Of a DNA stretch of 10,064 bases, positions 6,060-10,064 are shown in pieces (position 1 is the stretch's first letter; every line of letters starts with the position of its first letter). The notes beneath the pieces are model-generated. The model made no database searches, was not told the DNA's origin, and saw nothing but the letters and a program-made list of their open reading frames with translations. Both the position numbers and the translations under genes were made by a program. The stretch is from CAZQLE01 sp964593905. GTDB taxonomy: Bacteria > Chloroflexota > Anaerolineae > Anaerolineales > Anaerolineaceae. The DNA is taken from NCBI GenBank assembly GCA_964593905.1, contig CAZQLE010000147.1, forward strand, positions 1-10,064. The letters run 5' to 3'.

Positions 6060-6887
6060 TTGAAACCTGACCTGGATGCCCTGGTGGATGAACTGTTGAA
6101 CCTGCGCAAATATCGCGGCGGGGCGCTGCTGCGCCAGACCGTGCGTGATGTGTTGGAGCGCGAGCTGCAAAATCAACGCAGTGAAAAAGATGCAATGAAA
6201 GAGGCGCGCCACAAACTGCACAATATCGCCGCGCCCTATCTGGGCGACCCCGATTACCCGGCTGCTGCTACGGCGTTGAAAGCCGCTTTTGCCAGTGGAG
6301 ATGCAGCCCAGGAGCGCGCGATTTGTCTGGACCTGCTGGCGGCGCACGCCTCAACCCGCGAGCGAATTTCGCTGTTGGAGGAGTTTTTTGCGCGCATCTT
6401 TGCTGTGACCGGGGTGCCGGATGAGGTTCTGGACCTGGCCTGCGGGTTGAACCCGTTTGCCCTGCCGTGGATGGGGCTGCCCGCCGGGGTGCGCTACCAC
6501 GCTTATGACCTGCATGCCCCGCGGATCGGGTTGATTAACACATATCTGGAGCTGCGCGGGCTGCCCGGGTTGGGTGAGCTGCGCGATATTCTGGTCGACC
6601 CGCCGCAAACGACTGCGCTGGTGGCTTTTTTCTTTAAAGAAGCGCACCGTTTTGAACAGCGTCAGCGCGGATGCAACCGCGCCTTCTGGCAGGCGATTCA
6701 GGTGCGCTGGCTGCTGGTCTCACTGCCGGTTGAGAACCTGACCGGGCAGCACAGTATGCTCGAGCGTCAGCGCCGGCTGGTGACCAACACCGTTGCCGGG
6801 CTGCCCTGGGCTGTGACTGAGGTTCGGGTGGGCAGCGAACTGGTGTTTTGTATTGATAAACAGGCCGGGGAGGCACACAATGGGTAA
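6060..6887 (+). CDS. Arm/FmrO-family methyltransferase paralogue, copy 2, with altered RNA-contact loop
   Basis: Second FmrO/Arm-type methyltransferase, 275 residues from TTG 6060, close to the 270 of copy 1. Shared elements are the N-terminal RKYRG and EARHKLHNI segments, HASTRERI (96-103), the SAM motif LDLACGLNPF (124-133) with PWMGL, D150, D176, K193, E199 and the C-terminal SELVF (259-263). The loops are changed. LLLKTIPCLE of copy 1 becomes FFFKEAHRFE (190-199). The SFPAHSLGGRAKGM region becomes SLPVENLTGQHSML (221-234), so the arginine and methionine matching Sgm R236 and M240 are replaced by Q230 and L234. The SAM fold is intact, so it is not an evident pseudogene, but m7G1405 activity is doubtful. 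A different nucleotide target or a non-catalytic role is possible. It starts just after the glycosyltransferase and overlaps rsmF by 8 bases. Confidence 0.82.
   Translation: MKPDLDALVDELLNLRKYRGGALLRQTVRDVLERELQNQRSEKDAMKEARHKLHNIAAPYLGDPDYPAAATALKAAFASGDAAQERAICLDLLAAHASTRERISLLEEFFARIFAVTGVPDEVLDLACGLNPFALPWMGLPAGVRYHAYDLHAPRIGLINTYLELRGLPGLGELRDILVDPPQTTALVAFFFKEAHRFEQRQRGCNRAFWQAIQVRWLLVSLPVENLTGQHSMLERQRRLVTNTVAGLPWAVTEVRVGSELVFCIDKQAGEAHNG
6867..6873 (+). promoter_or_regulatory. Ribosome binding site fixing the rsmF start
   Basis: GGGGAGG at 6867-6873 lies 6 bases before ATG 6880. This favours 6880 over the in-frame upstream ATG at 6853, which has no such site. The site lies inside the end of the preceding gene, consistent with coupled translation. 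Confidence 0.65.
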
Positions 6888-8373
6888 ACGCAAAAAGAAT
6901 CAGGCGCCGGCCGCCCCGACCGTATCGGCCCAGCAGGATGCGCTGGACCGTTTTCGGCCGCTGTTAAGCGAAAACGAATTTGAACGGCTGCTGGCCGAAC
7001 TGGAGCGCCCGCTGCACAGCGCGCTGCGGGTGAACCCGTTGAAGGCTGACCTGCAAGACCTGACGCGCTGGGCCGGGCGTTACGGCTGGCAGTTGGAACC
7101 GGTGCGCTTTAGCCCGCTGGGGCGCTATCTGACCGCGGCGCGGGTATCGCCGGGGCAGACTATTGAACACCGCCTGGGGCGTTTCTATATTCAGGATGCG
7201 GCCTCGATGCTGCCGGTGGAGCTGTTTGATCTGGACGAAACGGCAGCGCTGCTGGTGCTGGATATGGCGGCTTCGCCAGGCGGCAAAACCACCCACCTGA
7301 CGGCGCGCACCTTGGACCGCGGGCTGGTGGTGGCCAATGATTCCAGCGCCAGCCGGGTGACCGCGCTGCGGCTGGTGTTGCAAAACTGGGGTGCGGTGAA
7401 CACTGCTGTGACCAATTTTCCCGGCGAGAGTTTTGGGTACTGGTACCCCGAGCTGTTTGACCGGGTTTTGCTGGATGCGCCCTGCTCGATGCAGGGACTG
7501 CGCAGCACCGAAGCGCACCCGATGCGCGCCATCACCGCCCGCGAGCGCACCTCACTGGCTCAGCGTCAGACGCGGCTGCTGGTCAGCGCGGTGCAGGCCC
7601 TAAAGGTGGGCGGCCAGGTGGTTTATTCAACCTGCACGCTTGAACCCGAAGAGGATGAAGGGGTGTTGGACGCGGTTTTGCGCCAGTTCCCCGATAGTGT
7701 GCGTATTGAACCCAGCGCCGTGCGGCTGCCCGAACCTGCGCCGGGGTTGAGCGGCGACGGCGAGCGCAGTTTTGCCAGCGGGGTTGAGCACGCGGCGCGT
7801 TTTTGGCCGCACCGTTACCAGACGGCTGGTTTTTTTGCGGCGCTGCTCACCAAAACCGGGGTCACACCCGGCCCGTCAGACCCCGCCCCGCAGCGGCCGT
7901 GGCTGCGCACCGGGTTGGAGGCGCTGCCGGCCCGCGCGGTGGGCGATCTGGCGCGCTGGCTGGAGGATGAGTTTGGCTTTGCGCTGGAGGCCGTGCTGGC
8001 CGGACAGCGGTTAAGTCTGTGGCGGCGCGGGCGCGATATTTTTGCGCTGCCCGAAGCTTTTTTGCAATATTTTGGCGAGCTGCCGTTTCAACAGTTGGGG
8101 CTGCCTTTTGGCGAAGAGACCCCGGATGGTTTTATCCCCGCCCACGACTGGGTGATTCGCTATGCCCGCCAGTTCAGCGGCGGCCGCTTTGTGCTGCCGC
8201 CCGAGCAGGTGCAGCCCTGGCTGCGCGGCGAAGACTGGCGCGGCGCTCCGTTGGAGGGTCTGCGGCGTGCGCAGATTGTGGTGGTGGTAAACCCGGAAGG
8301 GGATGTGCTGGGCCGGGGAAAGATCTCTTCCGACCGCTTGAAAAACCTGCTGCCCCGCCGACTGGCGATTTAA
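6880..8373 (+). CDS. rsmF: RsmF-like rRNA (cytosine-C5) methyltransferase, NOL1/NOP2/Sun family
   Basis: Predicted m5C methyltransferase. E. coli RsmF makes m5C1407 of 16S rRNA, and the Thermus enzyme also modifies neighbouring decoding-site cytosines. From ATG 6880 the protein has 497 residues. Visible motifs are an N-terminal RNA-binding segment (20-60), FYIQDAASMLP (102-112), SAM motif I DMAASPGGKT (128-137), motif IV DAPCS (199-203, Cys202) and motif VI STCTLEPEEDE (250-260) with the nucleophilic Cys252. RFWPHRYQTAGFFAALL (307-323) closes the catalytic domain. The C-terminal part (about 345-497) matches the RsmF-type extension, ending in a PUA-like RGKISSDRLKNLLPRRL. Length and the extension favour RsmF over RsmB, but orthology is inferred. 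It closes the operon and overlaps the preceding Arm-family gene by 8 bases, which puts enzymes for G1405 and C1407 side by side. Confidence 0.88.
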   Translation: MGKRKKNQAPAAPTVSAQQDALDRFRPLLSENEFERLLAELERPLHSALRVNPLKADLQDLTRWAGRYGWQLEPVRFSPLGRYLTAARVSPGQTIEHRLGRFYIQDAASMLPVELFDLDETAALLVLDMAASPGGKTTHLTARTLDRGLVVANDSSASRVTALRLVLQNWGAVNTAVTNFPGESFGYWYPELFDRVLLDAPCSMQGLRSTEAHPMRAITARERTSLAQRQTRLLVSAVQALKVGGQVVYSTCTLEPEEDEGVLDAVLRQFPDSVRIEPSAVRLPEPAPGLSGDGERSFASGVEHAARFWPHRYQTAGFFAALLTKTGVTPGPSDPAPQRPWLRTGLEALPARAVGDLARWLEDEFGFALEAVLAGQRLSLWRRGRDIFALPEAFLQYFGELPFQQLGLPFGEETPDGFIPAHDWVIRYARQFSGGRFVLPPEQVQPWLRGEDWRGAPLEGLRRAQIVVVVNPEGDVLGRGKISSDRLKNLLPRRLAI

Positions 8374-8393
8374 GCGGTGTGCTTATGAGGGTA

Positions 8394-8447
8394 GAGATTC
8401 TTCGCACGGCGCGCCGATAGAACGTGGCGCACCGGCTCAGAATGACA
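8394..8447 (+). repeat. Imperfect palindrome resembling a dispersed intergenic repeat
   Basis: GAGATTCTTCGC (8394-8405) and CTCAGAATGACA (8436-8447) bracket a GC-rich centre with GGCGCGCC (8408-8415) and GGCGC (8426-8430). ATTCT pairs with AGAAT, and GCGCC with GGCGC. The end sequences look like the GAGATTCTTCG...CTCAGAATGACA repeat I recall from many environmental bacterial genomes. It lies 20 bases after the rsmF stop and could stabilise the 3' end of the operon mRNA. There is no T-run after it. Confidence 0.5.
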
Positions 8448-8469
8448 CTTGGTTTGTGTTTATATCATG

Positions 8470-8488
8470 CTGCGCCAACGGCGCGCAG
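8470..8488 (+). repeat. Small hairpin (6-bp perfect stem)
   Basis: CTGCGC (8470-8475) pairs perfectly with GCGCAG (8483-8488) around a 7-nt loop. It lies between the dispersed-repeat-like palindrome and the next promoter. No T-run follows, so a terminator role is not supported; it may be chance in GC-rich DNA. Confidence 0.3.
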
Positions 8489-8513
8489 AGCAAATCGGTA
8501 AGGGGATTGTAAA

Positions 8514-8542
8514 TTGGGTGCAGCCCGGTTCTGAAGCATAAT
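8514..8542 (+). promoter_or_regulatory. Possible sigma70-like promoter for the zinc-ribbon membrane protein
   Basis: TTGGGT (8514-8519) and CATAAT (8537-8542) are spaced by 17 bases, with the same -10 hexamer as the operon promoter at 2896. Initiation would be near 8549, about 27 nt before the ATG at 8576. The -35 match is weak. Confidence 0.4.
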
Positions 8543-8575
8543 TGTAGCGATACCAAAACCGAAAAAGGTCTTCCA

Positions 8576-9313
8576 ATGAACACTGTTTCGCTGCGTGACT
8601 TTATCACCCTTACCTGCCCTTCGTGCGGGGCTGCGCTGGATATCACCCCCCACAGCCCGCGCGCGGTATGTGCTTACTGCGGCAACACCCATCTGGTGCG
8701 CAACCTGATCCCGGTTGCCCCGCCGGCCGCAGCACCGGCTGCCCCTTCGCGCGGTAAAATGTTCATCCCCCGGCCCGAAGCGCTGCATATTCAGGGCGGG
8801 CGCAGCAGTGTGCGCATCACCCGTAAATGGTTTTCGTATAAATATCTGCCCATGCTGTTCTTTTGCTGCCTCTGGGATGGTTTTCTGGTGTTCTGGTATG
8901 GGATCGCCTTTGCTGCCGGGGCCCCGCTGATTTTTAAGATCTTCCCGGTCTTTCATGTGTTGATCGGGGTGTGGCTGACCTACACCACCCTGGCCGGGCT
9001 GATAAACCGCACCTATCTCGACCTGGATGCCAATGAGCTGGCGGTCTGGCATGAGCCTTTGCCCTGGAGCGGTGAGATCACACTGCCGATTCGTGAGGTG
9101 AAGCAGTTGTTTGTCAAGCAGACCACCAAAAAAGTAAAAAGCGAACATGAGAGCGGCCTCCAGTATGAACTTCATGCGGTGATGCAGACCGGAGAGACAA
9201 AAATGGTGCTGGGTGAGCTGGATTCGCCTGAAATTCCGCTGTATCTGGAACAGCAGATGGAGAAATGGCTGCGGTTGACAGATCGGCCGGTGGCAGGCGA
9301 GATGGCACGCTAA
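8576..9313 (+). CDS. Zinc-ribbon membrane protein of unknown function
   Basis: I do not recognise a named family. The 245-residue protein starts with a four-cysteine zinc ribbon, CPSC (14-17) and CAYC (32-35), like the small metal-stabilised modules at the N-terminus of many bacterial membrane proteins. A proline- and alanine-rich linker (about 45-60) follows, then a polar stretch, then two membrane segments (about 91-113 and 117-143). The C-terminal 100 residues are soluble and likely cytoplasmic, with a PH-like look: alternating beta-type segments such as TYLDLDANELAVWHEP and ITLPIREVKQLFV. There is no signal peptide. The start is supported by AAAAAGG (8562-8568), 7 bases before the ATG, and by a possible promoter. 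It is separated from the rRNA-modification operon by 202 bases and from the next gene by 38. Confidence 0.7.
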   Translation: MNTVSLRDFITLTCPSCGAALDITPHSPRAVCAYCGNTHLVRNLIPVAPPAAAPAAPSRGKMFIPRPEALHIQGGRSSVRITRKWFSYKYLPMLFFCCLWDGFLVFWYGIAFAAGAPLIFKIFPVFHVLIGVWLTYTTLAGLINRTYLDLDANELAVWHEPLPWSGEITLPIREVKQLFVKQTTKKVKSEHESGLQYELHAVMQTGETKMVLGELDSPEIPLYLEQQMEKWLRLTDRPVAGEMAR

Positions 9314-9322
9314 TGGTATACT
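9314..9322 (+). promoter_or_regulatory. Extended -10 promoter for the ECF ATPase gene
   Basis: TGGTATACT (9314-9322) is an extended -10 element (TGn followed by TATACT) immediately after the stop codon of the preceding gene. No good -35 sits at the right distance; TTGACA at 9275-9280 is 36 bases from the -10. Initiation would be near 9329, giving a leader of about 23 nt. Confidence 0.45.
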
Positions 9323-9351
9323 TAGCCCAACTCTGACCCACAGGCGGCAGA

Positions 9352-10064
9352 ATGGGCGCGCTGATCGAAATCAATCAGGTTGAGTATACCTACACAGGCC
9401 GGGATGGGAGTATCCTTCCCGCGCTGAAGGGTATCTCGTTGAATATCGAGGAAGGGGAGTTTGTTGCCATTGTCGGTTCGAACGGCTCTGGCAAGACGAC
9501 CCTGGCCCGTCTGTTGAATGGGCTGCTGCTGCCCACCGCCGGCACAGTGCGTGTAGCCGGCTTTGACACCCGCGACCCGTCCCACCGCACCGAGATTCAT
9601 ACCCTGGTGGGCATGGTTTTTCAATACCCCGAAGATCAAATTGTTGCCACGCTGGTGGAAGAAGACGTGGCTTTTGGCCCCGAGAACCTGGGTTTGCCCC
9701 CGGAAGAAATTCGCGCGCGGGTGGAAGAAGCCCTGACCGCGGTGGGATTGTGGGAATATCGCACCCGGCCGCCGCATACGCTTTCAGGCGGACAGATGCA
9801 GCGTCTGGCGTTGGCCGGGGCGCTGGCCATGCGCCCGCGCTGTATCGTCTTTGATGAAGCTACTGCCATGTTGGACCCGATTGGGCGGCGCAAAGTGCGC
9901 GAGCGTATGGCGCGCCTGCACCGTGAGGGTTTGACGATGATCTTCATCACCCACTTTATGGAAGAGGCCGCCCTGGCCGACCGGGTGGTGGTGCTCAACC
10001 AGGGGCAGGTGGTGATGGATGGCACCCCGGCGCAGGTGTTTGTAGACCCGCAGCAGTTGAAAGG
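9352..10064 (+). CDS. ecfA: ECF transporter ATP-binding subunit (EcfA-like), cut at the window end
   Basis: ATPase of an energy-coupling factor importer, which powers uptake of vitamins or metal ions together with EcfT and a substrate-binding S component. The 237 residues in the window contain the full nucleotide-binding core: Walker A GSNGSGKTT (42-50), Q-loop Q91 in FQYPEDQI, ABC signature LSGGQ (144-148), Walker B CIVFDEA (164-170) with catalytic E169, D-loop LDP (174-176) and H-loop H201. The VEEDVAFGPENLGLP segment (102-116) is typical of EcfA/CbiO rather than other ABC ATPases. Only the last part, usually 30-60 residues, is missing. A second ecfA and ecfT often follow and may lie beyond the window. 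The ATG at 9352 follows AGGCGG, a weak ribosome site. The substrate cannot be told without the S component. Confidence 0.9.
   Translation, partial: MGALIEINQVEYTYTGRDGSILPALKGISLNIEEGEFVAIVGSNGSGKTTLARLLNGLLLPTAGTVRVAGFDTRDPSHRTEIHTLVGMVFQYPEDQIVATLVEEDVAFGPENLGLPPEEIRARVEEALTAVGLWEYRTRPPHTLSGGQMQRLALAGALAMRPRCIVFDEATAMLDPIGRRKVRERMARLHREGLTMIFITHFMEEAALADRVVVLNQGQVVMDGTPAQVFVDPQQLK

Noticed and set aside
6853..6879. Upstream ATG start for rsmF
   Set aside because: No ribosome site, and a larger overlap with the preceding gene. ATG 6880 has GGGGAGG at ideal spacing.
4018..6887. Arm-family genes as a recently acquired mobile resistance cassette
   Set aside because: No transposase, integrase, inverted terminal repeats or composition shift was seen. 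The genes overlap their neighbours in a tight operon.
8465..9175. 236-aa antisense frame opposite the zinc-ribbon membrane protein
   Set aside because: Composition is typical of a complement frame. The + strand gene has a ribosome site, zinc ribbon and membrane segments.
9275..9280. TTGACA as the -35 of the ecfA promoter
   Set aside because: It is 36 bases from the -10 TATACT, far beyond usable spacing; the extended -10 alone is more plausible.
1..10064. CRISPR array, tRNA or rRNA genes
   Set aside because: No regularly spaced direct repeats and no tRNA or rRNA signature sequences were noticed on either strand.

Overview
All nine supported genes in this window lie on the + strand. Coding density is high, GC content looks high (many GGC/GCG/CTG codons), and neighbouring genes often overlap by a few bases. 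No phage, transposase, integrase, tRNA, rRNA or CRISPR signal is visible, so this looks like ordinary chromosome. Tandem M55 aminopeptidases, an ECF-type ATPase, a PIG-V-like GT-C enzyme and dispersed GC-rich palindromes would suit an environmental bacterium such as a Chloroflexota (Anaerolineae-like) lineage. That placement is an impression from protein character, not a proof.

Layout: (1) 1-960, a membrane permease of the ArsP/DUF318 type that probably continues upstream of the window. (2) 965-2688, a promoter followed by two tandem DppA-type (M55) zinc D-aminopeptidase genes. (3) 2689-2909, an intergenic region with a long inverted repeat and a well-formed sigma70-like promoter that would give an almost leaderless transcript. 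(4) 2910-8373, five tightly packed genes: a TGT-family tRNA-guanine transglycosylase, an Arm/FmrO-family 16S rRNA methyltransferase, a PIG-V-like GT-C glycosyltransferase, a second diverged Arm/FmrO paralogue, and an RsmF/NOL1-NOP2-Sun m5C methyltransferase. (5) 8374-8575, an intergenic region with a dispersed-repeat-like palindrome and a probable promoter. (6) 8576-9313, a zinc-ribbon membrane protein of unknown function. (7) 9352 to the window end, the ATPase of an energy-coupling factor (ECF) importer, cut by the window edge.

The striking part is region 4. Four of its five genes encode enzyme families that modify RNA at or around decoding. TGT acts on the tRNA wobble base, Arm-family enzymes make m7G1405 in 16S helix 44, and RsmF makes m5C1407 two nucleotides away. 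The first Arm copy keeps every catalytic and RNA-contact residue I can recall from the aminoglycoside-resistance enzyme Sgm. The second keeps the SAM-binding core but has lost the conserved RNA-contact loop residues, which suggests a changed target or role. The overlaps and short spacings imply one translationally coupled operon. A membrane glycosyltransferase between the two Arm paralogues is unexplained.
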